Assembly: GCA_045639905.1 (NCBI GenBank)
Contig: JAZUDZ010000023.1
Coordinates: 1-64,000, forward strand
Direction: 5' to 3'
Source: RGIG426 sp045639905
GTDB lineage: Bacteria; Bacillota; Clostridia; Oscillospirales; Acutalibacteraceae
Length of the DNA: 64,000 bases
Position numbers and translations under genes: made by a program. Shown piece after piece: positions 1 to 8,009 of this stretch; the stretch's first letter is position 1, and each line of letters begins with the position of its first letter. The notes beneath the pieces were generated by a model, which was not told the origin of the DNA, did no database searches, and saw only the letters and a program-made list of their open reading frames with translations.

Positions 1-53
1 TCTTTTCAAACGACTCTAACTATATATACGGAATAATCCCAAAAAATCCCCTG

Positions 54-677
54 TTATTTTTTTCTTTTTTCCAAAAAAATTTCTTCCCCGATTTCGAGGC
101 TGAGTTTTCCGGCGCTGTATTCTGTCAATTTTTCCGAAACAGGACCGATATCCTCCGGTAAAAGAGCAGCCTTCAAAAAAATCTGTTCGCCAAAGTCACT
201 GCTTAAAACAGTTCCCAAAGACGACAAAAGCGGCTCTATAAAGCCATAGGAAGCATAATCGCATGTCAAACGGACGGTTTTGTGGGAGCAATAGGTGATT
301 TTATCCGCTGCCTCCAGTGCCAAAGTGGCGGCATGTGTATACGCTCTTGTCAGTCCTCCCGCACCTAGTAGTATACCACCAAAGTACCGGGTAACCACAA
401 GGACACAATTTGTCACATTCGCTTTTTGAAGAACACTAAGCACCGGAACACCGGCCGTCCCCTGAGGTTCTCCGTCTTCGGAGTATTTCAGTTTGCCGTC
501 GTTCAGCACATACGCATACACGTTATGCTTCGCATCGTGATGCTTTTTCTTAATCTGTGCGACAAACGCAAGGGCTTCTTCTTCCGAATCCGCGGGATGA
601 ATATACCCGATAAAACGGGAACGTTTTTCTGTAAATTCGTCCGAAGCATCCGCTTTGATGGTTGTATAGGAATCCAA
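54..677 (-). CDS. yigZ: YigZ/IMPACT family protein
   Basis: A 207-residue cytosolic protein of the YigZ/IMPACT (UPF0029) family, whose bacterial role is not settled; eukaryotic relatives act in translational control. The family core is visible as AKHNVYAYVL, followed by EDGEPQGTAG and then VTRYFGGILLGAGGL, within the first 115 residues, and a ferredoxin-like C-terminal domain fills the rest. The longest reading starts at a GTG at 684-686, but that GTG is part of the ribosome-binding sequence AGGAGGTGA. The TTG at 675-677, 8 bases after AGGAGG, is the better start. The gene stands alone, with rpmE next upstream in the same direction. The family call is firm; the start is inferred. Confidence 0.9.
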   Translation of the reverse strand: MDSYTTIKADASDEFTEKRSRFIGYIHPADSEEEALAFVAQIKKKHHDAKHNVYAYVLNDGKLKYSEDGEPQGTAGVPVLSVLQKANVTNCVLVVTRYFGGILLGAGGLTRAYTHAATLALEAADKITYCSHKTVRLTCDYASYGFIEPLLSSLGTVLSSDFGEQIFLKAALLPEDIGPVSEKLTEYSAGKLSLEIGEEIFLEKRKK

Positions 678-703
678 TTCCGTCACCTCCTATAGAGTGG
701 AAA

Positions 704-768
704 ACAGGCCACGACAGAAACAGTACCGAAATGGAAAGCCATCTTGTGCTGCTTTTGTCGTAGCCTGT
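704..768. other. Inverted repeat between rpmE and yigZ
   Basis: Arms at 704-719 and 753-768 pair at 14 of 16 positions. The loop is 33 bases and holds a smaller ATGG/CCAT hairpin. No T-run follows on either strand, so it is not a classical terminator. It lies just downstream of rpmE and just upstream of the yigZ ribosome-binding site, so it could be an mRNA processing or stability element. Confidence 0.4.
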
Positions 769-783
769 ACTCAGACACAACTC

Positions 784-993
784 TTATTTGTTGTCTGTCA
801 TGCCATAACGTTTCTTGAAACGTTCCACACGACCGCCGGTATCGATAAGCTTCTGCTTACCGGTAAAGAACGGGTGGCATTTGGAACAAATTTCCACGTG
901 AATATCCTCTTTGGTGGAACCGGTTTCAATGACATTACCGCAAGCGCAAACAATCTTGGTCTGTTTGTAATCCGGATGAATATTTTCTTTCAT
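784..993 (-). CDS. rpmE: 50S ribosomal protein L31, zinc-binding type
   Basis: A 69-residue ribosomal protein L31 of the large subunit, where it helps bridge the two subunits. The sequence opens MKENIHPDY and carries four cysteines at residues 16, 18, 36 and 39 (CACGN and CSKCHPF), which mark the zinc-ribbon form. Such proteins can act as a zinc reserve in Firmicutes, where a non-zinc L31 paralogue may replace them. A longer reading extends upstream, but GAGGTGA just before ATG 991-993 and the family length fix this start. It is monocistronic, with its own promoter at 1048-1076. Confidence 0.97.
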   Translation of the reverse strand: MKENIHPDYKQTKIVCACGNVIETGSTKEDIHVEICSKCHPFFTGKQKLIDTGGRVERFKKRYGMTDNK

Positions 994-1017
994 GAGTGTC
1001 ACCTCTTTCTTGGCTCG

Positions 1018-1037
1018 CTTGCAGCCCTTACTGCAAG
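1018..1037 (-). promoter_or_regulatory. Hairpin in rpmE leader (candidate L31 leader)
   Basis: On the minus strand a perfect 7-bp stem, CTTGCAG paired with CTGCAAG, closes a 6-base loop. It sits between the rpmE promoter and its ribosome-binding site. Several ribosomal protein genes, rpmE among them, carry autoregulatory leader RNAs in Firmicutes. That this hairpin is one is inferred from position only. Confidence 0.35.
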
Positions 1038-1047
1038 TTGCTGAAAG

Positions 1048-1076
1048 AGTATACCACAGAGAAAAATAAAAATCAA
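1048..1076 (-). promoter_or_regulatory. rpmE promoter
   Basis: On the minus strand TTGATT (1071-1076) and TATACT (1048-1053) are 17 bases apart. The predicted start lies about 45 bases before the rpmE start codon. Confidence 0.75.
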
Positions 1077-1131
1077 CCATATTTTTCGGAATTTGTGTCC
1101 CTTTTTCGCGACATTTTGGTATGCTTTTTCC

Positions 1132-1160
1132 TTGCATATTATAGAGGAATCTTATATAAT
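1132..1160 (+). promoter_or_regulatory. Promoter of the dnaD-radA operon
   Basis: TTGCAT (1132-1137) and TATAAT (1155-1160) are separated by 17 bases. GGAGGTG and the dnaD-like start codon follow about 30 bases later. It is divergent from the rpmE promoter. Confidence 0.75.
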
Positions 1161-1191
1161 TTAGTGTAATCACGAAAAAGGAGGTGGGAAT

Positions 1192-2229
1192 ATGCCCTAC
1201 CAATGGAATCCGGAATGCACAGATGCTTTGGCGACTGTTCCCGCCATGGCCGGAAGGTATTTGAAACTGGCAAGCCCCGTGCAAATCCAGGTGCTACTTT
1301 GGATCGCCACCGTCGGGAACGGAAGCGGAAGTCCGGAAAGCTGTTTTGAGGATCTGGGTTCACGCGTTACACTTGCCGACTGTGAAGATGCTTTTCATTT
1401 TTGGGAACAGGAAGGAATTCTTGTGTCTTCCGAACAGAGCACCATAAAAACCGTTAAAAGAATGCCGAATCCGACACCTGACTCAACAGAGGATGCTTCT
1501 CTTGTTCTGAACGAATCAACTGTGGTTCAGATTCCCGTTGTTGATTCCACTCCTAAAACCAAAGAGATTATTCATCGAAGCCGTGATCATAAACAGTTTA
1601 TGGAGATTTTGCAAACCGCCGAATATTTATTCGGACGTCCGCTGAACCGTGCAGATCAAAATAAACTTTTGGATTTATTCGACACATCAAATTTAGCCCC
1701 CGAAACAATCATGCTGGCTCTTTCCTATTGTGCCCGTAAAGGAAAGCAGAAAATTGCATACCTCGTTTCCACCTGCAACAAGTGGGAGGAAAAAGGTATT
1801 CTCACCTATGAAGATGCTGACCGGGAACTTCTCTACATTGAACGAACCGAAAAATGCTGGGACACGGTAGCCACGTGGCTGTCTCTCCATATTGAAAAAC
1901 CAAAAGTCAGCGATATGCGTCTGGCGGAAAAATGGGTTCATCAACTTGAACTTTCCGAAGAACTAGTCCTATTTGCTTTCAAAAATTGTATGGAAGCATG
2001 CGGAGAGTTTAAATCTTCCTATATGGACAAAGCTCTCAGCGACTGGCACAAAAAAGGACTTTTGACTTTGGAAGATGTCCAAAACGCCAAGAAACCAAAA
2101 ACCGATACACCAAAGAAACCGAAAGCCGTATATGACCCGAACAAAAAGGAAGGAACCGGTTTTGATACCGCTAAATATAAGGAAATGCTGAAAAAACATC
2201 GGCCGAAGAAGAAGGAGGGTGATTCCTGA
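1192..2229 (+). CDS. DnaD domain protein (primosome component)
   Basis: A 345-residue protein related to DnaD/DnaB of Firmicutes, which help load the replicative helicase during initiation and restart. The first 85 residues look like the winged-helix N-domain. Two DnaD-type helical repeats follow, at about residues 125-195 and 215-300. Each ends in the typical Tyr-x(6-7)-Trp pattern (YLVSTCNKW and YMDKALSDW). The tail from about 300 is rich in Lys and Pro. A strong AAGGAGGTG precedes the ATG. Its stop overlaps the start of the DnaC-like gene (TGATG), indicating translational coupling and a shared role in helicase loading. Confidence 0.9.
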   Translation: MPYQWNPECTDALATVPAMAGRYLKLASPVQIQVLLWIATVGNGSGSPESCFEDLGSRVTLADCEDAFHFWEQEGILVSSEQSTIKTVKRMPNPTPDSTEDASLVLNESTVVQIPVVDSTPKTKEIIHRSRDHKQFMEILQTAEYLFGRPLNRADQNKLLDLFDTSNLAPETIMLALSYCARKGKQKIAYLVSTCNKWEEKGILTYEDADRELLYIERTEKCWDTVATWLSLHIEKPKVSDMRLAEKWVHQLELSEELVLFAFKNCMEACGEFKSSYMDKALSDWHKKGLLTLEDVQNAKKPKTDTPKKPKAVYDPNKKEGTGFDTAKYKEMLKKHRPKKKEGDS

Positions 2230-3218
2230 TGGCCTACAGCAAAGAAATCTATGACAAAGCCGTCAGTATCGTCTCCCGACGCCGTCGCGATGCCGAGACG
2301 GAAGCCATTCAGTTAAAAGAACAAATTTGCAGTTTAAATCCTCGCGCTTTGGAATGTGACCAAATTATCCACAACGCCATTGCAAAACTGGCAATGCATG
2401 CAGCCCTTCACAATTTGTCCGATGAAGAAGCAACAAGGCTGAAAGCCGAAGGAAAAGAAGCAGAGAAAGAACTGGCTCAAATTCTGCAAAACAGTGGTGT
2501 TCATTCTCCGGATTTTAATCCGATATACACCTGCTCCTTATGTGAAGATACAGGCATCGTTGACCACCATACCTGTTCCTGTGTCACCAGTCTTATGCGT
2601 GATCTGTCGGCAAAAGAGTTCAGCAAAACTTCCGGAATGGAGTTTACCAGTTTTGAAGACATGAGTCTGGACTATTACAGTGACGTGTTTAACGAAGAGG
2701 ACGGCTGCTCTCCGCGCGAGTTTATGTCTGAAGTTCTGAACTACTGCAAACATTATGCGGAGACATTTCATGCACAGTCTGAAAATCTTTTGTTGTTCGG
2801 AACAACCGGAAGCGGAAAAACCCACACGGCATTGGCCATTGCCGGCATTGTTGCAAAAAAAGGTTTTTGCCCGGTTTATCATTCTGCTCAGCAAATTTTC
2901 CACAAGCTCGAACGAGAGCACTTCAACCGCGAAGAAGGCGATACCGAAAGTATGCTTTTAAACTGCGATTTACTGGTTTTGGATGATTTGGGAACCGAAA
3001 TGACAACTGCTTTTACCAATTCCGCTCTGTATTCCATTATCAACGGACGAATGATTCGAAAAAAGCCGACCATTATCAGTACAAACCTTGACGTAGATGA
3101 TTGGGCACCCCGCTACGGAGACGCCGTCGCTTCTCGCGTGCTGGGAACTTATTATCCGCTTCAATTCCAAGGATCTGATATTCGTCAATGTCAAATGGAA
3201 CAGCGGTTCCATGAATAA
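2229..3218 (+). CDS. DnaC/IstB-type AAA+ ATPase (helicase loader)
   Basis: A 329-residue AAA+ ATPase of the DnaC/IstB group. A coiled-coil-like N-terminal third is followed by a small Cys cluster (CSLCEDTG then TCSC, about residues 101-118). The ATPase domain has Walker A GTTGSGKTHTA near 191 and Walker B LLVLDDLGTE near 247. The N-terminal metal-binding cluster plus ATPase resembles DnaC/DnaI helicase loaders, which place the replicative helicase on DNA using ATP. Coupling to the upstream DnaD-like gene supports that role over a transposition helper. No transposase is nearby. Confidence 0.9.
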   Translation: MAYSKEIYDKAVSIVSRRRRDAETEAIQLKEQICSLNPRALECDQIIHNAIAKLAMHAALHNLSDEEATRLKAEGKEAEKELAQILQNSGVHSPDFNPIYTCSLCEDTGIVDHHTCSCVTSLMRDLSAKEFSKTSGMEFTSFEDMSLDYYSDVFNEEDGCSPREFMSEVLNYCKHYAETFHAQSENLLLFGTTGSGKTHTALAIAGIVAKKGFCPVYHSAQQIFHKLEREHFNREEGDTESMLLNCDLLVLDDLGTEMTTAFTNSALYSIINGRMIRKKPTIISTNLDVDDWAPRYGDAVASRVLGTYYPLQFQGSDIRQCQMEQRFHE

Positions 3219-3236
3219 TCGAAGGGAGACTTCGCC

Positions 3237-4955
3237 ATGATTCAAGAAAAAAGATGCAGTAACTGTATGACTATGCTTGGGAAGGACGCCACTGTATGCC
3301 CTCATTGCGGCCAACCGGTTGACACTGCCAACGCCGAAGATTTTCTGCCTGTCGGCTCAAAACTTTGCGGAAAATATATCATTGGAAAAATGATTTCCTA
3401 CAGTGGGGCCACCGCCCGCTATGTGGGATTTGATGAAGGAGAATATTCCCCCATCTACATTTATGAATATATGCCGAAGGGACTCTGCTTCCGTGAAGAG
3501 TCCGGCAATCTGGCTGTAGCTGAGATGAATCGTGAAAGTTTCACTCAGTTTAAAAATGAGTTCAGCCAAAACATTCGTGCCATTGCCAAATTGCGTGATT
3601 TATCGATCATGCTTCCGATTTTCGATATTTTTGAAGAAAACAACACCATTTATGCTGTCGGTGAGTATATGGATCCCCGTCACAGCCTGGCAGACACATT
3701 GCGTGTCAAAGGCGGCAGACTGAACTGGGAAGAAACCCGCACCATGATTATGCCGTTTGTTTCTTCTTTGATTTCCTGCCATGCTGCCGGGGTTACACAC
3801 TTCGGCATTTGCCCGTCAAACTTGCTGGTTGGAACAGACGGAAAACTTCGCCTCATCGGCTTTGATATTGCCGAAGTTCGTATTAAAGACTCCGCTTTAG
3901 ACAGTCAAATTGCCGAGGGATATGCCGCTCCCGAGCAATACCGCTTAGCGGCCCGTCCGGACCCGGCCAGTGATGTTTATGCAGTTTGTGCCGTTATTTT
4001 CCGCATTCTGTCCGGCTCCATGCCGCCCAGCGGGGAACATCGTAAAGTACAAGGAAATGACCTGCTTCTTCCGGCAGATGTTGCCGAAATCATTCCGCCA
4101 CATGTTACAGCGGCCATTTCCGATGGCATGCAGCCACAACTGAACAAGCGTATTTCCTCTATGACGGAACTCAAAGAACGATTGGCCACGGGAGCCATCG
4201 TCCATGCTTTGGCAGATGAAACCAAAATTCTCCCGGTGGATCCGGAAGCCGCTCATCCGCTGACCGAAGAAAAAGAGACAAAGAAAAAAGGCTTATCCCC
4301 GTGGATTATTGCTTTGATTGTTGTCGGAAGTATCTTCCTGATTTGTCTCATTGTTGTCCTAAAAATCAATTCCATAGGGAGCAAAAATAATCCTTCCGGA
4401 ACCGAAGGCTCGGAAGTTTCCTTCACGGCTCTTCCGACAGCGGCGACAACCACTGAAAACAAACTAACGAGCGAAATCCCGAAAATGAACGACGGAACCA
4501 TTGATTATTACGGACTGGAAATCACAAACGACATTCCGGTTTATCGTGGCTTCCCCATTGAAATTGCAGGACTGCGCTATGACGAAAACATTGATGCCGG
4601 CTTTATCATTGCACAAGATCCGGCTCCCGGAACAAAAGTGGAACCGAATACGATTATCAAGGTAACCCTGAGTGCCGGTAAAGAAGTGACCATCATCCCG
4701 GATGTTATCGGCTGGGACGGAGAGCACGCTCAGCTGTATTTGGAAGCATTGGGCTTCCGCGTAGATATCAGTGAAGAAGACAATGCTTCCGTAAATCTCG
4801 GATGCGTTTGCGGAACATGGCCGGATGTGGGCGAAAGCCCGGATCCGAGTTCCGGAAACAAAGTCACCCTTCGTATCAATCGGTTCGGAACCACCGCACC
4901 GGAAATTGTTGAAGAAAACAACACAAACACGGATGATGTCATTCCTGAAGAATAA
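3237..4955 (+). CDS. Zinc ribbon, pseudokinase and PASTA membrane protein
   Basis: A 572-residue single-pass membrane protein. Order: zinc ribbon (C7, C10, C21, C24), a protein-kinase-like domain (about 40-320), one membrane helix (about 351-376), and two PASTA domains outside the cell (about 420-560). PASTA domains of bacterial Ser/Thr kinases sense peptidoglycan or lipid II. The kinase fold looks dead. The catalytic-loop Asp of HRD is replaced (HFG, residues 188-190) and the DFG metal-binding motif reads GFD (208-210). No VAIK lysine is obvious around residues 73-82. The APE motif survives (AAPE, 230-233). A scaffold or sensor role is inferred. It lies in an operon with replication and repair genes. 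Confidence 0.85.
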   Translation: MIQEKRCSNCMTMLGKDATVCPHCGQPVDTANAEDFLPVGSKLCGKYIIGKMISYSGATARYVGFDEGEYSPIYIYEYMPKGLCFREESGNLAVAEMNRESFTQFKNEFSQNIRAIAKLRDLSIMLPIFDIFEENNTIYAVGEYMDPRHSLADTLRVKGGRLNWEETRTMIMPFVSSLISCHAAGVTHFGICPSNLLVGTDGKLRLIGFDIAEVRIKDSALDSQIAEGYAAPEQYRLAARPDPASDVYAVCAVIFRILSGSMPPSGEHRKVQGNDLLLPADVAEIIPPHVTAAISDGMQPQLNKRISSMTELKERLATGAIVHALADETKILPVDPEAAHPLTEEKETKKKGLSPWIIALIVVGSIFLICLIVVLKINSIGSKNNPSGTEGSEVSFTALPTAATTTENKLTSEIPKMNDGTIDYYGLEITNDIPVYRGFPIEIAGLRYDENIDAGFIIAQDPAPGTKVEPNTIIKVTLSAGKEVTIIPDVIGWDGEHAQLYLEALGFRVDISEEDNASVNLGCVCGTWPDVGESPDPSSGNKVTLRINRFGTTAPEIVEENNTNTDDVIPEE

Positions 4956-4974
4956 GTTCAAGGAGTAAACAAAA

Positions 4975-5733
4975 ATGCAAGACACCTTATCATTTGGTGC
5001 CAAGCTGTTCTTTCGAGCAGTGGTCGCCTCCATTTTGTGTGCTATCGTTTATATGTCAATGGCGTTTGTATTTACCGCTATCGGGACCGAGAAAATCGGC
5101 TACCAGTTGTATCATACCGACGCAAGCGGCACCGTTATTTCAGACGGCACATACTATTTCAAAGATTTGGAAACCTACGAACAAGAAGCCAATCAAACAA
5201 GCGTAGACGAAGAGACCGGCGAAACCATCACCTACTATACACAGTCCATTCGCAGTGAACTTTCAACAGGTCTTAAAATTCTATGCTATATTTTGGATGA
5301 GTTCTTTATGCTGGGCATGTATCTTTCCATGCTGTATGTCACAGCCTGGGAAAAAGGAAAGAAAGATTTAACCGCAGTCCAGTATGACAAAGTAGCTGAA
5401 GATAAAAACAAGGGACTCAAAGCCGGATTTATCGCAACCATTCCCGCTTTGCTGGCTTTCATCCTACTGCTTCTCGGCAGATTCGGCGTATCCATCTTCG
5501 GAAATTTTGCCGGAACCTTCAAGATCTTTTCTCTCCCCTTCTTCCCCTTGGTTGCCGCTTTAATGCCGACATCGAACGCTCTTGATATGCATTTGTGGGC
5601 CGCTCCGATTTTGCTGGTTTTCCTGGCAATTAAGCCCCTATTTTGCTGGTGGGCCTATCGTATGGGATATGCCGATATTTTACTCAAAAACAAGCTTCTC
5701 TTTAAGGGAAAGAAAAAGAAAAAATCTCGCTGA
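4975..5733 (+). CDS. Multi-pass membrane protein, unknown function
   Basis: A 252-residue integral membrane protein. One hydrophobic helix (about 8-36) is followed by a polar, probably external, segment of about 60 residues. Four or so further hydrophobic stretches lie at roughly 98-122, 150-170, 178-196 and 207-230, and the C-terminus is strongly basic (KGKKKKKSR). I do not recognise a family. AAGGAG precedes the ATG, and the gene is 19 bases after the PASTA pseudokinase, so the two could form a membrane pair. That pairing is inference. Confidence 0.7.
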   Translation: MQDTLSFGAKLFFRAVVASILCAIVYMSMAFVFTAIGTEKIGYQLYHTDASGTVISDGTYYFKDLETYEQEANQTSVDEETGETITYYTQSIRSELSTGLKILCYILDEFFMLGMYLSMLYVTAWEKGKKDLTAVQYDKVAEDKNKGLKAGFIATIPALLAFILLLLGRFGVSIFGNFAGTFKIFSLPFFPLVAALMPTSNALDMHLWAAPILLVFLAIKPLFCWWAYRMGYADILLKNKLLFKGKKKKKSR

Positions 5734-5762
5734 TTTTTTAAGACGAAAGGAAGTGAACTGAA

Positions 5763-7124
5763 ATGGCAGGAAAGAGCAAGACCGTGTTTGTTTGCTCGGA
5801 ATGCGGAGCCGAATCGCCGAAATGGGCAGGAAAATGTCCCTCATGCGGTGAATGGAATACATTACAAGAAGAAATCCGCGGCAGTTCTGCCCCCGGTACT
5901 CATTCAGTTCACAGTTCCGCAGCTAAGCCGATGCACTTAAACGAAGTTTCCACAGAAATCGAAACCCGCATTTGCACGGGCCTTTCGGAACTGGACCGTG
6001 TTCTCGGAGGTGGCATTGTCAAAGGCGGTGTCATGCTGATTGGCGGTGCTCCCGGCATCGGTAAATCAACCCTTTTGCTTCAAATTTGCGAGATTCTCGG
6101 AAAAACACAAAATGTTTTATATGTTTCCGGAGAGGAATCAGCCAGACAAATCAAACTTCGTGCAGACAGACTGCAGGTTTCCGGAGACCGCCTGTCGCTC
6201 TTATGCGAAACCGATGTGGATTCCATCTTGGAAACCGTCAAGAGCGAAAAACCGGACATTGTGATTATCGACTCCATTCAAACAATGAGTTTGGAAGAGT
6301 TGACATCTTCTCCGGGAAGCGTCACGCAGGTACGAGAATGCACATCCGCTTTTATGCGCTGTGCGAAGTCTCTTGACATTCCGTTCTTTATCGTCGGACA
6401 TGTTAACAAAGACGGCGCCATTGCCGGTCCGAAAGTGATGGAACACATCGTTGACTGTGTTTTGTATTTTGAAGGTGACCGGCTTTCCAACTATCGCATC
6501 CTGCGATGCGCCAAAAACCGTTACGGTGCCACAGATGAATTCGGTATGTTTGAAATGACCGATACAGGGCTGCAGGAAGTAGAAAATCCTTCTTCCCTGC
6601 TCCTTTCGGGAAGACCGACTAATGTGAGCGGTATTTGCGTGGCATGCACGATGGAAGGTTCTCGACCCATATTGGCCGAAGTTCAGGGATTAGTCTCCCC
6701 CACGGTTTACGGCGGCAATTCCCGCCGCATGTCCACCGGATTTGATAATTATCGTTTGTCGTTACTTCTCGCTGTTTTAGAAAAACGGGCCGGATATTTC
6801 TTTTCCAACCTGGATACATATGTTAACGTTATTGGTGGTATTACCCTGTCCGAACCGGCAGCCGATTTGCCGGTAGCATTAGCACTTATCACGGGACTTA
6901 AGGATGTACCTGTCGGAGAAGGAATTGCCGCCTTCGGAGAAGTCGGCTTAACCGGAGAAATCCGATCCGTCTCCAATGCGAACGCCCGCATTTCCGAGCT
7001 GGAAAAACAGGGCTTTACCAAAGTTATTATTCCCCAGCACAATTTAAAGGGACTGAGTTCCCATAAAGGAATTGAAATTGTCGGGGTTAGAACCATTCGA
7101 GAGGCCTTCGAGGCCCTTACATAA
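5763..7124 (+). CDS. radA: DNA repair protein RadA (Sms)
   Basis: A 453-residue RadA/Sms protein, a RecA-like, DnaB-like motor that extends recombination intermediates. Four cysteines (C11, C14, C25, C28) form the N-terminal zinc finger. Walker A GGAPGIGKST lies near residue 94, the RadA-specific KNRYG motif near 252, and the C-terminal third is the Lon-protease-like domain. Length matches the family. AAAGGAAGTG lies before the ATG. It is the fifth gene of the operon that starts with the DnaD-like gene. Confidence 0.97.
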   Translation: MAGKSKTVFVCSECGAESPKWAGKCPSCGEWNTLQEEIRGSSAPGTHSVHSSAAKPMHLNEVSTEIETRICTGLSELDRVLGGGIVKGGVMLIGGAPGIGKSTLLLQICEILGKTQNVLYVSGEESARQIKLRADRLQVSGDRLSLLCETDVDSILETVKSEKPDIVIIDSIQTMSLEELTSSPGSVTQVRECTSAFMRCAKSLDIPFFIVGHVNKDGAIAGPKVMEHIVDCVLYFEGDRLSNYRILRCAKNRYGATDEFGMFEMTDTGLQEVENPSSLLLSGRPTNVSGICVACTMEGSRPILAEVQGLVSPTVYGGNSRRMSTGFDNYRLSLLLAVLEKRAGYFFSNLDTYVNVIGGITLSEPAADLPVALALITGLKDVPVGEGIAAFGEVGLTGEIRSVSNANARISELEKQGFTKVIIPQHNLKGLSSHKGIEIVGVRTIREAFEALT

Positions 7125-7138
7125 TAGAGGTGGTATAT

Positions 7139-7396
7139 ATGGAATTTCAATATCGTAATCAGGGCACTTGTTCCCGTGGAATCACCTTTGAACTGGACGA
7201 AGAAAACCGTGTTCATAACGTCCGTTTTGAGGGTGGATGCAACGGAAACACGCAAGGTGTCTCCCGACTAGTCGAAGGAATGGACGGAGAAACCGTCGTA
7301 GCGCTTCTCAGCGGAATTCGCTGCGGTTTCAAACCCACTTCCTGCCCGGATCAGTTAGCAAAAGCCGTTGCACAGGCAATGGCAAGTAAGGAGTGA
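7139..7396 (+). CDS. TSCPD domain protein (TIGR03905-type)
   Basis: An 85-residue protein with the TSCPD signature at its C-terminal end (KPTSCPDQLAKAV) and an earlier GCNGN motif. The same domain occurs at the end of some vitamin B12-dependent ribonucleotide reductases, but stand-alone versions have no assigned reaction. Conserved cysteines suggest metal or thiol chemistry, which is inference. A reading from a GTG at 7130 is longer, but that GTG is within the ribosome-binding sequence GAGGTGG, so ATG 7139 is taken. It follows radA by 14 bases. Confidence 0.85.
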   Translation: MEFQYRNQGTCSRGITFELDEENRVHNVRFEGGCNGNTQGVSRLVEGMDGETVVALLSGIRCGFKPTSCPDQLAKAVAQAMASKE

Positions 7397-7401
7397 TATA
7401 G

Positions 7402-7944
7402 ATGCGTAATATACAAGACGACAGCGATATGAAAATTGTCGGTGAATATGTAAACCCGGAACCGAAAACCATCATCACACCCGAAATGGTTATGGAACAA
7501 GATAAAAACGGAAACCTGGATAAAGCAAAAGCATTAGCCATATCCTTAATTGAGGCTTCCAAAGAATACGAAAAGAAACATCCGATTCATAATACTTCTT
7601 TGCGTTTTCAACGCTGGATTATTTTATTATTCGTTGCTGATATGGAAATCGCCCACTGCTTGCCGAATTCCCTTGTTGCCGATATGGCTACCGCCCATTT
7701 TCACAGTTTGTTACAAACCGAAGCCGTGGAAATGTATCGCACTTTAGAACAAAACGGAAGTTACTCGTTCTATAACTGCTGCCAGGAAAAGAAAATCATT
7801 GATGAAAAAGCCGCCAGTGAGGTGTTTGCTTCCCTTTGCCATCATCCAAACAGTGTCATTTTCAGGGATTTGGGACATATCCTCATCGATGAGTGTCAGC
7901 GTGGTGTTATGAAACTTGCAGAACAGCAACACTTCACTTTCTAA
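7402..7944 (+). CDS. Hypothetical protein, last gene of radA operon
   Basis: A 180-residue soluble protein I do not recognise. It is mostly helical in appearance, with no signal peptide or membrane helix. It has one Cys-Cys pair (YNCCQEKK, about residues 130-137). GGAGTGATATAG precedes the ATG, and it begins 5 bases after the TSCPD gene, so it is cotranscribed with radA. A strong two-way terminator follows 14 bases after the stop. Confidence 0.65.
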   Translation: MRNIQDDSDMKIVGEYVNPEPKTIITPEMVMEQDKNGNLDKAKALAISLIEASKEYEKKHPIHNTSLRFQRWIILLFVADMEIAHCLPNSLVADMATAHFHSLLQTEAVEMYRTLEQNGSYSFYNCCQEKKIIDEKAASEVFASLCHHPNSVIFRDLGHILIDECQRGVMKLAEQQHFTF

Positions 7945-7958
7945 TCACATGAAACGAA

Positions 7959-7995
7959 AAAAGATCCAAAAGACGAAACGTCTTTTGGATCTTTT
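7959..7995. terminator. Bidirectional intrinsic terminator
   Basis: A perfect 17-bp stem (7959-7975 with 7979-7995) with an AAA loop. It has A-rich and T-rich sides, so it works in both directions. It separates the plus-strand radA operon from the convergent dockerin gene. Confidence 0.9.
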
Positions 7996-8009
7996 CTATT
8001 ATACTGAAT

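Noticed and set aside
2229..3218. IstB transposition helper
   Set aside because: The fold is shared, but there is no IstA transposase. Coupling to a DnaD-like gene and the N-terminal Cys cluster favour a helicase loader.
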